Shown piece after piece: positions 45,245 through 55,197 of a stretch of 64,000 nt of DNA (positions within the stretch are counted from its first letter, which is position 1; every line of letters begins with the position of its first letter). Source of the stretch: Microbacterium maritypicum MF109. Its GTDB lineage: Bacteria; Actinomycetota; Actinomycetes; Actinomycetales; Microbacteriaceae. Position numbers and translations under genes: made by a program. The stretch is from NCBI RefSeq assembly GCF_000455825.1, contig NZ_ATAO01000101.1:62001-126000 (forward strand), written 5' to 3'. The notes beneath the pieces are model-generated. The model was not told where the DNA came from, did no database searches, and worked only from the letters and a program-made list of their open reading frames with translations.

Positions 45245-45274
45245 AGCCTATTGCTGTGAACCAGCTGAAAGCAA
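45245..45274 (-). promoter_or_regulatory. Promoter of the leader-peptide/ABC exporter operon
   Basis: On the minus strand TTGCTT (45269-45274) and TAGGCT (45245-45250) are 18 bp apart. Transcription would start near 45238 and give a leader of about 215 bases. Confidence 0.6.
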
Positions 45275-45335
45275 GAGTCATTCCCGATTCGTCGACCGCG
45301 GCTCTCGACGACCGCGGAGGGGGACGCCGGGAGCC

Positions 45336-46385
45336 TCAGGCGAGGGCTGCGGCTCCGAGCCCGGATCGGAGGAACCGCTGCAGGTTGCCGCCGAGGACGG
45401 CGAGGATCTCCTCTTCCCGCCAGCCACGACGCATCAGCGCCTCGGTCACGAGCGGGAGACCTGCCGGGCCCTCGAGGCCCGGCAGGTATCGATCGGCCGG
45501 CACGCCCTCGATCGTCGTCTGCACGCAGCACGGTGCCGTGGTGTCTTCCAGCACTTCGCGGACGAAGTCCGGCCCCATCCCGACGTGTTCGATTCCGGCG
45601 ACCGACACCACGCGTTCGAAGTGGTCGATCAGTGTGTCGATCGTGTACGCGCTCTCATGCAGGTACGGAGCGAAGAAGTTGACGCACACGACTCCCCCGC
45701 TCTCGGCGACCCCGGCGATCTGGGCATCGGTGAGGTTGCGGTGGTGGTCGAACAGCGCACGGGCCGAGGAATGCGTGGCCATGACCGGGCGCGTGGCGAG
45801 CTCGAGCACGTGGTCGACCCCGCCCGCTCCGAGGTGGCTGATGTCGAAGATCATGCCGATGCGCTCCATCTCGGCGAGCGCTCGGACCCCGGTTCGCGTC
45901 AGCCTGCTGCCTGCGGCGTCTTCGCCGCTGCCGTCGGCGAACGCGCTGCGCCCGAAGTGCGCCACCGAGCCGATCCGCACCCCGAGGCGATGCACGGTCT
46001 CGAGGAGCTCGACGTCGTCGGCGATGCCGGGCATCCCCTCCAGGGCGAGCACCAGCGCGATGCGGCCCTCGCCGATCACCCGATCGATGTCGTCGCCATC
46101 CCCGCACAGACCGACGATGTCTGCGTTGCCCTCCGCCAGCCGATGCGCGGCCTCGATCATGCGGAGGGTGCGACGCAGCGCCCCCTCCGGGCGATACACG
46201 TCATCGATGAACACGGGCAGCACCTGCAGCCCGACACCACCTTCGTGCAGCTGGGGAAGCCACTGGGCGCGGAAGTAGTCCGACCACTCGTCCGCGGGGC
46301 GGCTCGCCACCGAGCAGAGCAGATCGTTGTGTGCGTCGGCGACGACGGCGCGGCGGTGGAGGGCGAGTGCATCGTTGGCGGTCAC
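45336..46385 (-). CDS. Membrane dipeptidase family (peptidase M19)
   Basis: This 349-residue zinc dipeptidase of the renal-dipeptidase family often cleaves dipeptides with a C-terminal D-residue. The metal site includes DAHNDLL near residue 16, the bridging Glu in LALEGMPGI and His residues in FDISHLG and MATHSSAR. The closing EILAVLGGNLQRFLR is typical. No signal peptide is present, so it is cytoplasmic. GTG at 46385 lies six bases after a TAGGCT box. Confidence 0.92.
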   Translation of the reverse strand: MTANDALALHRRAVVADAHNDLLCSVASRPADEWSDYFRAQWLPQLHEGGVGLQVLPVFIDDVYRPEGALRRTLRMIEAAHRLAEGNADIVGLCGDGDDIDRVIGEGRIALVLALEGMPGIADDVELLETVHRLGVRIGSVAHFGRSAFADGSGEDAAGSRLTRTGVRALAEMERIGMIFDISHLGAGGVDHVLELATRPVMATHSSARALFDHHRNLTDAQIAGVAESGGVVCVNFFAPYLHESAYTIDTLIDHFERVVSVAGIEHVGMGPDFVREVLEDTTAPCCVQTTIEGVPADRYLPGLEGPAGLPLVTEALMRRGWREEEILAVLGGNLQRFLRSGLGAAALA

Positions 46386-46391
46386 GGCACG

Positions 46392-46397
46392 AGCCTA
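46392..46397 (-). promoter_or_regulatory. -10 box of a leaderless dipeptidase transcript
   Basis: TAGGCT on the minus strand ends six bases before the GTG start. Confidence 0.55.
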
Positions 46398-46464
46398 TGG
46401 CCGCGTCGGTCGGGATGCTTCGTCGACGGGCACCATGTCGACCGCCCGTCGTGGTGCCGGCGAC

Positions 46465-46962
46465 TCAACCCGCGCGACTCTCGCGCGCGAGCAGGCTCTC
46501 CTTGACATCGATCCCCCAGGCGAATCCGCCGAGGGTGCCGTCGGTGCGCAACACCCTGTGGCACGGGACGAACAGCGCCGGTGCGTTGCGCGCGCAGATG
46601 GATGCCGCCGCTCGCACGGCGCGGGGATTGTCGAGCCGCGTCGCGAAACCGGTGTACGTCAGAGGCTCGCCCGGCTCGATCGACCGCAGCGCCGACCAGC
46701 CGGCGAGTTGGAGGACTGTTCCGGTCTGCTTCACGGCGACATCGTCGATCGCGGAGAGGTCGCCGGCGTAGTAAGCGAGCGCTGCCTCGGCGGCCTCGGT
46801 CTCACCGTCTCGGAGATCTTCCGGTCGGTGCGCCGCGGACAGCCTGCCGAGGATCGCCTCGACGTCTGAGGTCCATCCGGAAGACAGTACGCGCTGCCGG
46901 TCGTCGGCAAGGATCGTGAACGCGCCGTCCGGCGTCTCGATGGTCTGGATGAGGGCGGTCAT
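46465..46962 (-). CDS. ogt: Methylated-DNA-[protein]-cysteine S-methyltransferase
   Basis: This 165-residue suicide repair protein takes the methyl group from O6-methylguanine onto the Cys at about 134 in [12 protein letters not shown]. The Asn-hinge region and the terminal [12 protein letters not shown] stretch are conserved. The ATG follows AAGGAGA and overlaps the ada-alkA stop by four bases (ATGA). The two genes form an alkylation-repair operon in which this protein supplies the O6-methyl activity missing from the fused upstream protein. Confidence 0.95.
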   Translation of the reverse strand: MTALIQTIETPDGAFTILADDRQRVLSSGWTSDVEAILGRLSAAHRPEDLRDGETEAAEAALAYYAGDLSAIDDVAVKQTGTVLQLAGWSALRSIEPGEPLTYTGFATRLDNPRAVRAAASICARNAPALFVPCHRVLRTDGTLGGFAWGIDVKESLLARESRAG

Positions 46963-48479
46963 GAGGTCTCCTTCGTCGTCGTGTCTTCCGCGGGGGTGGG
47001 ACGTGCCGCAGCCGAGGCGCGTCGAGGACCCCCGGGGCGTACAGGTGCTGCGCGCCACAGGTGCGCGCTGAGATAGCTCCGCCAGGGGGCGGTGCGCTCG
47101 GCCCAGGCGGTGAGCGCACGTGGTTCGCCCGGCAGGCCGGAGGCCGCAGCGCCGGCGCGCAGCGCGACGTCTCCCGGGAGCAGCACATCGGGATCGCCGA
47201 GCACACGCATGCGCACGTAGTCGGCTGTCCAGGGTCCGATTCCCGACATCGCGAGCAGAGCAGCGCGCTGGTCGACACCGTCGTCTCCGACCGTGAGCGT
47301 CAGGGAGCCGTCGGCGAGAGCGGCCGCAGCGCCGGTGATGGCGCGGATGCGGGCGGCCGGCCCTCGCAGCACCTCGGCTCCGTGGGCGGCGATCGCGGTC
47401 ATCGTCGGGAAGAGCAGCCCGTTCTCGGTGCGCTCCCCCAACGCCTCGGCGAGCGCTGTGAGCGCGGTCCGGGCGGCGACCACGGTGATCTGCTGACCGA
47501 CCATGGCGCGGATGAGCATCTCATGCGGATCGGCCGAACCCGGCACCCGGATGCCGGGGGTGCGCGCGACGAGCGGGGCGAGTTCGGTGTGCGCGGAGAG
47601 CGCCTCGTCGATCGCCTGCGGATCGGCATCGAGGTCGAAGATGCGCCGCACGATCGACACGAGCGGGGCCAGGTCTCCCAGCCGCGCGACCCGGGCGCGC
47701 AGGTGCAGACGAGACGCATCGTCCTGACGCACGTCGAACCATGCGGGTCCTCCCGACATCCGCAGATGCCGGGAGAACGACGTCGACGTCGTCTCCTCGA
47801 TACCGGGAACGGCGCGTGCCGCCATCCAGGCGAAGATGCCGCTCGCGTCGAGCGGGCCGCGGTAGGGCAGCACGAGGTCGATCGCGCCGGGAACCGCGGA
47901 CGCCGGAAGCCTTCGTCGGGCCCTGAGCTCGCCCGGGGTGAGTCCGAAGACCTCGCGGATCGTGTCGTTGCATTGTCGGATGCTGGCGAATCCGGCGGAG
48001 AACGCGACATCGGAGATCGGCATGTCGGTGCCGACGAGGAGCATGCGCGCGGTGTGCGCCCTGTGTGCTCGCGCCAGTGCGAGCGGCCCGGCGCCGAGTT
48101 CGGTGGTCAGCAGCCGCGTGAGGTGCCGGCTGGAGTATCCGAGGCGCGCAGCCAGCCCGGGAACGCCCTCGCGCTCCACCACGCCATCCGAGATCAGGCG
48201 CATCGCCCGCGCGGCGGTGTCACCGCGGATGTCCCACGCGGGAGAACCGGGCGCCGCCTCGGGCAGGCATCGCTTGCACGCCCGATACCCGGCCTCGTGA
48301 GCCGCGGCGCTCGTCGGATAGAAGGTGACGTTCTGCGGCTTGGGCGTGCGGGCGGGGCAGCTCGGACGACAGTAGATCCCGGTCGAGCGGACGGCGGTCA
48401 CGAACTGCCCGTCGAAGCGGGTGTCGCGCGCGCTGATCGCGCGGTAGCGCTCGTCGAAGTCGGTCAGGGGGAAGCTCAT
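46959..48479 (-). CDS. Ada-type regulator fused to AlkA 3-methyladenine DNA glycosylase
   Basis: This 506-residue protein has three parts. An Ada N-terminal zinc domain has ligands Cys37, Cys41, Cys68 and Cys71; Cys37 matches the methyl-accepting Cys38 of E. coli Ada. Next is an AraC-type helix-turn-helix (about 85-190). Last is an AlkA glycosylase (about 195-480) with [15 protein letters not shown] and the catalytic Asp in [11 protein letters not shown]. Methylphosphotriester damage should activate it to induce itself and ogt, while the glycosylase half removes alkylated bases. This fusion is common in actinobacteria. Confidence 0.95.
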   Translation of the reverse strand: MSFPLTDFDERYRAISARDTRFDGQFVTAVRSTGIYCRPSCPARTPKPQNVTFYPTSAAAHEAGYRACKRCLPEAAPGSPAWDIRGDTAARAMRLISDGVVEREGVPGLAARLGYSSRHLTRLLTTELGAGPLALARAHRAHTARMLLVGTDMPISDVAFSAGFASIRQCNDTIREVFGLTPGELRARRRLPASAVPGAIDLVLPYRGPLDASGIFAWMAARAVPGIEETTSTSFSRHLRMSGGPAWFDVRQDDASRLHLRARVARLGDLAPLVSIVRRIFDLDADPQAIDEALSAHTELAPLVARTPGIRVPGSADPHEMLIRAMVGQQITVVAARTALTALAEALGERTENGLLFPTMTAIAAHGAEVLRGPAARIRAITGAAAALADGSLTLTVGDDGVDQRAALLAMSGIGPWTADYVRMRVLGDPDVLLPGDVALRAGAAASGLPGEPRALTAWAERTAPWRSYLSAHLWRAAPVRPGGPRRASAAARPTPAEDTTTKETS

Positions 48480-48549
48480 GCCTCCACTCTGTCACGCTCC
48501 CTCGACGCCGACTGGCGGAAATCGGACACGGCTGTCGAGTCGGGAACGC

Positions 48550-48625
48550 CGAGACCCACCCGCCTCGTCCACCCCCACGTCGCCGGAGCGGCGCGTGCGG
48601 GTCTCGACGTGGAGAGTGGGTCTCG
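48550..48625. terminator. Long-loop inverted repeat downstream of purH
   Basis: CGAGACCCAC (48550-48559) and GTGGGTCTCG (48616-48625) are exact complements around a 56-base GC-rich loop. It may terminate purH transcription. Confidence 0.45.
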
Positions 48626-48646
48626 AGGTGCGAGCGCGGAGAGCAC

Positions 48647-50254
48647 TCAGTGGAAGAAGTGGCGCTCCCCTGTGAAGAACATCGTGACGCCGGCCTTGCG
48701 AGCCGCGTCGACGACCTCCTCATCACGCACGGATCCGCCCGGCTGCACGATCGCCGTGACTCCGGCGTCGATCAGGACCTGGGCGCCGTCCGCGAAGGGG
48801 AAGAACGCATCGGAAGACGCGACCGATCCGGCGGCGCGGTCGCCTGCGCGCTCGACCGCCAGCCGGCACGAGTCGACACGGTTGACCTGGCCCATGCCGA
48901 CGCCGACCGTGGCGTTGTCCTTCGCGAGCACGATCGCGTTCGACTTCACCGCGCGGCACGCCTTCCACGCGAAGATGAGGTTCTCCATCTCCTCGTCGCT
49001 CGGACGCTCGCCGGAGACGAGCTCCCAGTTCTTCGCGACGGAGACGATGTCGTCGGGGAAGCGGTCGGCGTCCTGCAGCAGCAGTCCACCGGAGACGAGA
49101 CGCACATCCATGCGCTCCTGCTGCCAGTCCTCGGGCAGCTGCAGCAGACGCAGGTTCTTCTTCGCCTTGAACACCTCGAGCGCGGCCGGCTCGAACGACG
49201 GCGCGACGATGACCTCGGTGAAGATGTCCTTGAGGTTCTCGGCCATCTTGAGGGTGACCGTGCCGTTGGCCGCGATCACCCCGCCGTATGCGGAGACCGG
49301 GTCGCACTCGTGCGCGCGCAGGTGGGCGCTGGCGATCGGGTCGAGAGCGTTCGGCGCGGTGGTCGCGATGCCGCACGGATTGGCGTGCTTGATGATCGCG
49401 ACCGCCGGCTTGACCATGTCGTAGGCGGCACGCAGCGCGGCGTCGGCGTCGACGTAGTTGTTGTACGACATCTCCTTGCCCTGCAGCTGCGTCGCCTGGG
49501 CGATGCCGTGGCCGCCGGCACGGGTGTAGATCGCGCCGCGCTGGTGCGAGTTCTCGCCGTAGCGGAGCGTGGCAAGGCGCTCGGCCTGGATCGTCAGGTG
49601 GGTCGGGAGGTCGCCGTCATCCTGCAGCGTCCCCTCGGCGAACCACGACGCGACCGCCGTGTCGTAGGCCGCCGTGTGCGCGAAGGCGCGGGCGGCCAGT
49701 TCGCGGCGCTGCGACACCGATGTGCCAGCGTCGGCGAGGGCCGAGATGATGCCGGGGTACGACTGCGGTGAGACCACGATCGCCACGTTGGCATGATTCT
49801 TCGCGGCGGCACGCACCATCGCGGGCCCGCCGATGTCGATCTGCTCGACGACATCATCGCCGACGGCGCCCGAGGCGACGGTCTCGACGAACGGGTAGAG
49901 ATTCACGACGACGAGCTCGAACGGGGTGATGTCGAGTTCGGCGAGCTGGCGCTCGTGATCCTCGAGGCGCAGATCGGCGAGCAGACCGCCGTGGATCTTC
50001 GGGTGCAGCGTCTTGACGCGACCGTCGAGCATCTCGGCGACCCCCGTGACGGAGGCGACGTCGGTGACGGGGAAACCCGCATCGCGGATGGTCGATGCCG
50101 TCGAGCCGGTCGAGACGATCTCGACGCCCGCGTCGGCGAGAGCCTCGGCGAGGACCAGGAGATCGGTCTTGTCGCTCACCGAGACGAGAGCGCGCCGGAT
50201 CGGCACGGTGTCGCGATCGCGGTAGAGCGTGGGGTCGTGGCGGGGGCCGGCCAT
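48647..50254 (-). CDS. purH: Bifunctional AICAR formyltransferase/IMP cyclohydrolase
   Basis: PurH (535 residues) carries out the last two steps of IMP synthesis. The N-terminal cyclohydrolase domain has [11 protein letters not shown] and the phosphate loop [10 protein letters not shown], with [18 protein letters not shown]. The C-terminal AICAR transformylase domain has KHANPCGIA and the 10-formyl-folate-binding region around [11 protein letters not shown]. The ATG follows AAGGAGC, 39 bases after the purN stop. Its substrate ZMP is the ligand of the riboswitch upstream of glyA in this window, but no such aptamer is seen here. Confidence 0.97.
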   Translation of the reverse strand: MAGPRHDPTLYRDRDTVPIRRALVSVSDKTDLLVLAEALADAGVEIVSTGSTASTIRDAGFPVTDVASVTGVAEMLDGRVKTLHPKIHGGLLADLRLEDHERQLAELDITPFELVVVNLYPFVETVASGAVGDDVVEQIDIGGPAMVRAAAKNHANVAIVVSPQSYPGIISALADAGTSVSQRRELAARAFAHTAAYDTAVASWFAEGTLQDDGDLPTHLTIQAERLATLRYGENSHQRGAIYTRAGGHGIAQATQLQGKEMSYNNYVDADAALRAAYDMVKPAVAIIKHANPCGIATTAPNALDPIASAHLRAHECDPVSAYGGVIAANGTVTLKMAENLKDIFTEVIVAPSFEPAALEVFKAKKNLRLLQLPEDWQQERMDVRLVSGGLLLQDADRFPDDIVSVAKNWELVSGERPSDEEMENLIFAWKACRAVKSNAIVLAKDNATVGVGMGQVNRVDSCRLAVERAGDRAAGSVASSDAFFPFADGAQVLIDAGVTAIVQPGGSVRDEEVVDAARKAGVTMFFTGERHFFH

Positions 50255-50293
50255 GATGGGCTCCTTCGTGCGGGGGGCGTCGGGTGGAGGGGG

Positions 50294-50881
50294 TCATGAA
50301 GAGGGGTCGAGGACGAGCGCGCCGGTGGCGATCCCGCGGACGACGTCGATGAGGAGTCGACGTTCGACGGGTTTGATCCGTTCGTGCAGGCTGTGCTCGG
50401 TGTCGCCCTCGAGGATCGCGACACGTTCCTGCGCCAGGATCGGCCCGGTGTCGACACCGTCGTCGACCACGATCACGCTGGCACCGGTCTCGGCCGCGCC
50501 GGAGGCGAGGGCGTCACGGACGCCGTGTGCCCCGGGGAACTCGGGAAGGTACGCGGGGTGGGTGTTGATGAGGCGTGGCGAGTACTGCGCGACGAGCGAC
50601 GGAGGAAGCAGACGCATGAGGCCACTGAGCACCACGAGATCGGGGTTCCAGACGGCGAGCTGGCGGGCGACCTCCTCCCCCCAGGCTTCGCGGCTCTCGT
50701 GCTCATGCCACGGCACGGTGAAGCTGGGGATGCCGAACTCCTCGGCGTGGGCGAGCCCGTCCGCCTCACGGTCAGCACCGACGACGATCACCCTGGCGGG
50801 GAAATCGGGGTGACGAGCGGCCTCGAGGAGGGCGCGAAGATTCGAGCCGGTGCCCGAGATGAGAACGGCGACCGTGAGCAC
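50294..50881 (-). CDS. purN: Phosphoribosylglycinamide formyltransferase
   Basis: PurN (195 residues) transfers a formyl group from 10-formyl-tetrahydrofolate to GAR. The substrate loop [12 protein letters not shown] opens the protein. The catalytic Asn-His pair is Asn106 and His108 in [10 protein letters not shown], and the catalytic Asp is in [11 protein letters not shown]. The Thr between Asn and His replaces the usual Ile. GTG at 50881 sits six bases after TAGACT, suggesting a leaderless purN-purH transcript. Confidence 0.96.
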   Translation of the reverse strand: MLTVAVLISGTGSNLRALLEAARHPDFPARVIVVGADREADGLAHAEEFGIPSFTVPWHEHESREAWGEEVARQLAVWNPDLVVLSGLMRLLPPSLVAQYSPRLINTHPAYLPEFPGAHGVRDALASGAAETGASVIVVDDGVDTGPILAQERVAILEGDTEHSLHERIKPVERRLLIDVVRGIATGALVLDPSS

Positions 50882-50887
50882 GCGCCC

Positions 50888-50893
50888 AGTCTA
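50888..50893 (-). promoter_or_regulatory. -10 box of the purN-purH unit
   Basis: TAGACT on the minus strand ends six bases before the purN GTG. Confidence 0.55.
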
Positions 50894-50944
50894 CCGGGGC
50901 GCGAAGCCCTCTTCCGCCCGGCTTCCGCTCACGGGCGGTGGACG

Positions 50945-52321
50945 TCAATCGCGCTCGTGACGCGGCGGGGCGAAGCCGCGGACATCGTCCAGGGGCGCCG
51001 TGTCGTCGAACGTCGGCGTCTCGGAGAAGGGGATACCGGGCGCTGTCCGCGCCGATGCGAGGCTCGGATCGAACTCGGTCATCTCGGCGATCCAGCGGTC
51101 CGTACGCTCCTCGGCCAGCTCATCGCGGTGACGCGGTGACAGCAGCAGGATCGCGGCGCCGACGAGCACCTCCAGTCCGAGGGCCAGCATGAACGGAAGA
51201 GCCGCGGGACCGACATCGGCGAGCTTTCCCGGACCCATCGAGCCGTTCGCGAGCACCGCGGCGAGGCCCGCGACCCCTGCGCTGACGACGGCGATCCCCA
51301 CCGCGATCGCCGCCCGCTGCATCGTCCCCAACGGCGTGCCCTCCCAGACGAGGCGCGAACGCACCGCCCAGCCGGCGAAAGCACCGGCGGCGATCGGGAC
51401 GAGCACCACGATCAGCATCCACATCGAACTGTTCTCGGGCAGCAGCCCGAACACCGGGATGCCCGGAACGACTCCCAACTGCGTACCGGCGGGCGAGACC
51501 GCGGTTCCGACGCCGACGGCGAAGCCGGGACCGGCGAGCCAGGACGCCGCCCACACGATCAGCGTCGGGAGATACACGAGCTGCGCCAGCGTCATCACGG
51601 TCGCGCCGAGCGCATCGACGCGGGCAGCCTGGAACAGCGCCACGACCTCGCCGCCGCGGAACAGCGTCATGACGGCGAGGGCCAGAGCGGCCGCTCCGAT
51701 CACGCCGACCAGGGTGAAGGCCGTGCCGCGTACGATCGCGACGGGGACGGGCGCCCAATCCTCACGGGCGTCGATGCGGTCGTGCAGACGGTCGAGGACT
51801 CCGCCATCCCCCTCTTCCCACGCGACCCGGACAGCCCCGCACACTGCGCCGACGAGGTAGACGGCGGTGGGGAGCCCGATCGCGAGTGCCAGGGGGGTCT
51901 GCACGGCATCCAGTCGCGCGGTCAACGCGACCCCCGTGGAGATGGCCGCGAACACCACCGTCCCTGACACTGAGCCGAGCAGCCAGGTTCCGGCTGCCGC
52001 GGCCCTGGCACCCGAGCGGGCGGCGAACAGCAGGGTGAAGAGCAGGAACGCCAGCGGGGTGATCGAGACCGCGAACGAGGCCGCCTGCGGGGGGATCGCG
52101 AGAGCGACCAGCAGCTCGTCCGGGATCGTGACCTCGAGCGGCACGCCGTGACCGAACTCCCAGAGCGTGCCGGTGAGCGGCCAGAGCGCGCCCCAGTCGG
52201 CCGTGACCCCGAAGGCGAGCGTCCACAGCAGCGTCAGCGGCGCGAGCAGCACGACGAGGCCGACGGCCGCAGCGATGGCGGCGTCGAAGGCGGCGAGGAG
52301 CGCGACGAGGAGGCGTTGCAT
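50945..52321 (-). CDS. DUF6350 polytopic membrane protein
   Basis: This 458-residue protein has about nine or ten hydrophobic segments spread over residues 8-400 and a charged cytoplasmic tail ending FAPPRHERD. It matches the DUF6350 family, which I recall next to purN-purH in actinobacteria. No function is known. It lies 63 bases upstream of purN on the same strand, but purN has its own -10 box. Confidence 0.82.
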   Translation of the reverse strand: MQRLLVALLAAFDAAIAAAVGLVVLLAPLTLLWTLAFGVTADWGALWPLTGTLWEFGHGVPLEVTIPDELLVALAIPPQAASFAVSITPLAFLLFTLLFAARSGARAAAAGTWLLGSVSGTVVFAAISTGVALTARLDAVQTPLALAIGLPTAVYLVGAVCGAVRVAWEEGDGGVLDRLHDRIDAREDWAPVPVAIVRGTAFTLVGVIGAAALALAVMTLFRGGEVVALFQAARVDALGATVMTLAQLVYLPTLIVWAASWLAGPGFAVGVGTAVSPAGTQLGVVPGIPVFGLLPENSSMWMLIVVLVPIAAGAFAGWAVRSRLVWEGTPLGTMQRAAIAVGIAVVSAGVAGLAAVLANGSMGPGKLADVGPAALPFMLALGLEVLVGAAILLLSPRHRDELAEERTDRWIAEMTEFDPSLASARTAPGIPFSETPTFDDTAPLDDVRGFAPPRHERD

Positions 52322-52411
52322 AGCGTTTCGAGACTACGACGAGTTGCCGACGAAGCCCTGGGGGCGCGCGTGGGGTCGGCGACACGATAGCGTTTCTCCG
52401 GAGGTTTCCCG

Positions 52412-53887
52412 ATGACAACTGCCCCGCCCGCCCCGGCATCCACCGAACCCAAGAACTCCCTGGACCGCTTCTTCGAGATCAGCAAGCGCGGATCCACGAT
52501 CGGCACCGAGATCCGAGGGGGTCTGGTGACATTCGTCACGATGGCCTACATCGTGATCCTGAACCCGATCATCCTCTCCGGCAAGCCCGATGTCGCCGGA
52601 GACATGCTCAGCTTCAACGCCGTGGGCGCCGCCACCGCGCTGACCGCCGGTGTGATGACGATCCTGTTCGGGCTCGTCACGCGCCTCCCGTTCGGTTTCG
52701 CTGCCGGCCTCGGCATCAATGCCTTCGTCGCGTTCTCGGTCGTCGGCCAGGTGACCTGGCCCGAGGCCATGGCGCTGGTGATGATCAACGGTGTCGTCAT
52801 CGTGCTGCTCGCCGCCACCGGGCTGCGGAAGGCGATCTTCGACGCGGTGCCGTTCCAGCTGAAGATCGCGATCACGGTCGGCATCGGCCTCTTCATCGCG
52901 TTCATCGGCTTCGTCAACTCCGGCTTCGTCACGGCGACCGGCGCCTCGTCTCCTCCGGTCGGCCTCGGCGTGAACGGATCGGTCGCGACCGTTCCGACCC
53001 TGCTGTTCGTCATCACCCTCCTCCTCACCGGCATCCTCGTCGCCCTCAAGATCAAGGGCGGCATGCTGATCGGACTCATCGGCGGCACCGTGCTCGCGGT
53101 CATCGTCGAGGCGATCTGGCACATCGGGGCCCGCGGCTTCGATGACGAGGGCAACGTGGTCAACCCGGGCGGCTGGGGCCTGACGGTTCCCGCGCTCGAC
53201 GGCTCCCCCGTGGGTGTGCCCGACCTCAGCCTGATCGGCGCCGTCGACTTCAGCTTCGATCTGAGCAAGGTCAGCCTCGTCGCGATCGTGATGATCGTCT
53301 TCACGCTGCTCTTCACGAACTTCTTCGACGCCATGGGCACCATGACGGGCCTCGCGAAGGAGGCGAACCTCGCCGACGACAACGGCGACTTCCCCCGCAT
53401 CAAGTCGGCGCTGGTCGTCGAGGGTGTCGGCGCGATCGCCGGTGGCGCGACCTCCTCGTCTTCGAGCACGGTCTTCATCGAGTCGGGCGCCGGTATCGGC
53501 GAGGGTGCGCGCACCGGACTCGCGAACGTGGTCACCGGCGTCGTGTTCCTGATCGCGATGTTCCTGACCCCGCTGACGTCGATCGTCCCGACCGAGATCG
53601 CCGCTGCCGCGCTGATCATCGTCGGTGCGATGATGATGGCGCAGATCCGCTACATCGACTTCAGCGATTTCCGCGTTCTGCTGCCGGTGTTCCTCACCGT
53701 CTCGGTCATGCCGCTGACCTACTCGATCGCGAACGGCATCGGCGCGGGCTTCGTCAGCTGGGTGCTCATCCACGCGTTCTCCGGCAAAGCCAAGTCCATC
53801 AGCCCGCTGCTGTGGGTCGTCGGCGCCGGCTTCTTGATCTTCTTCGCCCGAGGTCCGATCGAAGCGCTCTTCGGCGTCGGGATCTGA
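52412..53887 (+). CDS. NCS2/AzgA-type adenine/guanine permease
   Basis: This 491-residue purine permease has about 12-14 helices. Family features are EIRGGLVTFVTMAYIVILNP, LPFGFAAGLGINAFVAF and FTNFFDAMGTMTGLAKEANL. The Ser/Thr-rich substrate segment GGATSSSSSTVFIESGAGIGEGARTG is also present. It probably imports adenine, guanine or hypoxanthine by proton symport, which fits the neighbouring purine genes. CCGGAGG precedes the ATG. A strong hairpin follows. Confidence 0.93.
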   Translation: MTTAPPAPASTEPKNSLDRFFEISKRGSTIGTEIRGGLVTFVTMAYIVILNPIILSGKPDVAGDMLSFNAVGAATALTAGVMTILFGLVTRLPFGFAAGLGINAFVAFSVVGQVTWPEAMALVMINGVVIVLLAATGLRKAIFDAVPFQLKIAITVGIGLFIAFIGFVNSGFVTATGASSPPVGLGVNGSVATVPTLLFVITLLLTGILVALKIKGGMLIGLIGGTVLAVIVEAIWHIGARGFDDEGNVVNPGGWGLTVPALDGSPVGVPDLSLIGAVDFSFDLSKVSLVAIVMIVFTLLFTNFFDAMGTMTGLAKEANLADDNGDFPRIKSALVVEGVGAIAGGATSSSSSTVFIESGAGIGEGARTGLANVVTGVVFLIAMFLTPLTSIVPTEIAAAALIIVGAMMMAQIRYIDFSDFRVLLPVFLTVSVMPLTYSIANGIGAGFVSWVLIHAFSGKAKSISPLLWVVGAGFLIFFARGPIEALFGVGI

Positions 53888-53906
53888 CGCCGATCCGAGA
53901 TCACGA

Positions 53907-53940
53907 AAGAGGGGCGGGTGCTGCGGCATCCGCCCCTCTT
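53907..53940 (+). terminator. Terminator of the purine permease gene
   Basis: AAGAGGGGCGGGTGC (53907-53921) pairs with GCATCCGCCCCTCTT (53926-53940) with one G-T wobble and a four-base loop, ending in TT. Confidence 0.88.
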
Positions 53941-53964
53941 CCGTACCTCCGCCGCCGCGGCCGT

Positions 53965-53976
53965 CACATGCATGTG
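53965..53976. repeat. 12-bp perfect palindrome in an ATGCAT-rich spacer
   Basis: CACATGCATGTG is self-complementary. Two further ATGCAT copies occur within the next 60 bases of this 126-bp spacer. No gene is seen here. Confidence 0.5.
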
Positions 53977-54065
53977 CATCGGCCGGATGCAGGAACACAC
54001 GCCCCGAGCGGCCATGCATCCGCCGAGAGGTCATGCATCTGACGAGGACGGCCACCTCGCGCGGC

Positions 54066-54467
54066 TCAGGCGTAGGCAGCGGCGAACTCCGGCGACGGCT
54101 CGATCGGCTCGATCACGTCGATCAGCACACCGCCGGGCGCCTCGACGATGAAGTGGCGCTGACCGAAGGCCTCGTCGCGGAGCGGCAGCCGTTCCGACAG
54201 ACCCCGCTCCCCCACCAGGCGCGCATGCTCGGCAGCGGCATCCGGCACCTCGACGTTGAGCAGCAGCCCGCGCACGGGCTCACGAAATCCCTTGGGGATG
54301 GTCTCGTGCGAACGGTCGAGGATCGCGAGCTCACCGCCATCGAAGCGCAGGCTCACGTACCAGTCGGCCTCGAACACCACCTCGAAGTCGAACTCCTCTC
54401 TATAGAACCGCGCGCTCGCTGCGACGTCTTCGACCATCAGCACCGGGTAGAAGCTCGTGATCCGCAT
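54066..54467 (-). CDS. VOC-family (glyoxalase/bleomycin-resistance-like) protein
   Basis: This 133-residue protein has two beta-alpha-beta-beta-beta modules of the vicinal oxygen chelate fold. It opens [22 protein letters not shown] and closes with the typical [17 protein letters not shown]. The ATG at 54467 follows AAAGGAGA. It is divergent from a TetR regulator across two matching operators and is therefore probably its target. It may bind or detoxify a small hydrophobic or electrophilic compound. Confidence 0.88.
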   Translation of the reverse strand: MRITSFYPVLMVEDVAASARFYREEFDFEVVFEADWYVSLRFDGGELAILDRSHETIPKGFREPVRGLLLNVEVPDAAAEHARLVGERGLSERLPLRDEAFGQRHFIVEAPGGVLIDVIEPIEPSPEFAAAYA

Positions 54468-54479
54468 TCGTCTCTCCTT

Positions 54480-54498
54480 TACATACAGCGTGTTTGTA
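54480..54498. promoter_or_regulatory. TetR operator 1
   Basis: TACATACA-GCG-TGTTTGTA is a 19-bp inverted repeat with seven of eight arm positions matching. Confidence 0.7.
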
Positions 54499-54514
54499 TT
54501 CTGCATGACTAGGA

Positions 54515-54533
54515 TACATACAACCTGTACGTA
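54515..54533. promoter_or_regulatory. TetR operator 2
   Basis: TACATACA-ACC-TGTACGTA has the same left arm and spacer length as operator 1. Its centre is 35 bp away and next to the TetR start. Confidence 0.7.
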
Positions 54534-54544
54534 AGGAAAGAGTC

Positions 54545-55123
54545 ATGCCCCGAGCATCCGCGGCCGACGCCGCCGAGACCGCGCGACGAATTCTCGAGAC
54601 CGCCACGACCCACTTCGCCGCGCACGGGTACGCCACCGCATCCGTGGACGAGATCGCCCGCCTTGCCGGAGTCACACGAGGTGCGGTCTACCACCACTAC
54701 ACGTCGAAGCCGCTGCTCTTCCGCGACGTCGCGGCCGCCCAGCAGCAGTCCGTGGCCGACGCGATCCGCGACGCCACGGAAGACAGCGCTCCGGATGCCG
54801 CTCTCCGCGACGGCAGTCACGCGTTCCTCGACGCGATCACCCGGGGAGCGGCGTCACGCGTGCTGCTCGTCGACGGTCCCGCCGTGCTCGGCGGGGTGCA
54901 GTGGCGCCGACTCGACGCGGAGGGACCGGAGCAGGAGCTGCGCACGGGCCTACGCGAAGCCGGCGTCTCCCCCGCGCTCGTGGATCCGCTCACCGCCGCA
55001 CTCTCCGGAGCGATGAACGAGCTCGCGCTGTGGCTCGCCGCGCACCCCGATGACGCCGACGCGCGGTCGGAAGCGCACGTGGCACTCGAGCGCATCCTGG
55101 ATGCCGTGGTCCCGCCCAGCTGA
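54545..55123 (+). CDS. TetR-family regulator
   Basis: This 192-residue repressor has an N-terminal helix-turn-helix (about residues 10-57, ASVDEIARLAGVTRGAVYHHYTSK). An all-helical C-terminal ligand domain follows. AAGGAAAGAG precedes the ATG. The divergent VOC gene and twin 19-bp palindromes in the shared promoter show the usual TetR layout, with control of both genes likely. The ligand is unknown. Confidence 0.93.
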   Translation: MPRASAADAAETARRILETATTHFAAHGYATASVDEIARLAGVTRGAVYHHYTSKPLLFRDVAAAQQQSVADAIRDATEDSAPDAALRDGSHAFLDAITRGAASRVLLVDGPAVLGGVQWRRLDAEGPEQELRTGLREAGVSPALVDPLTAALSGAMNELALWLAAHPDDADARSEAHVALERILDAVVPPS

Positions 55124-55197
55124 GTGCGATGCGGCGCGCCGACGGCGCAGCGCGCCGACCGGCGTCGAGGGTGGAGTCCCGACCCTGAGGAGATCCC

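Noticed and set aside
50882..50944. ZTP riboswitch upstream of purN-purH
   Set aside because: The gap is 63 bases and lacks the conserved GGGGAGC and GCCTGGGC blocks. purN appears to be leaderless.
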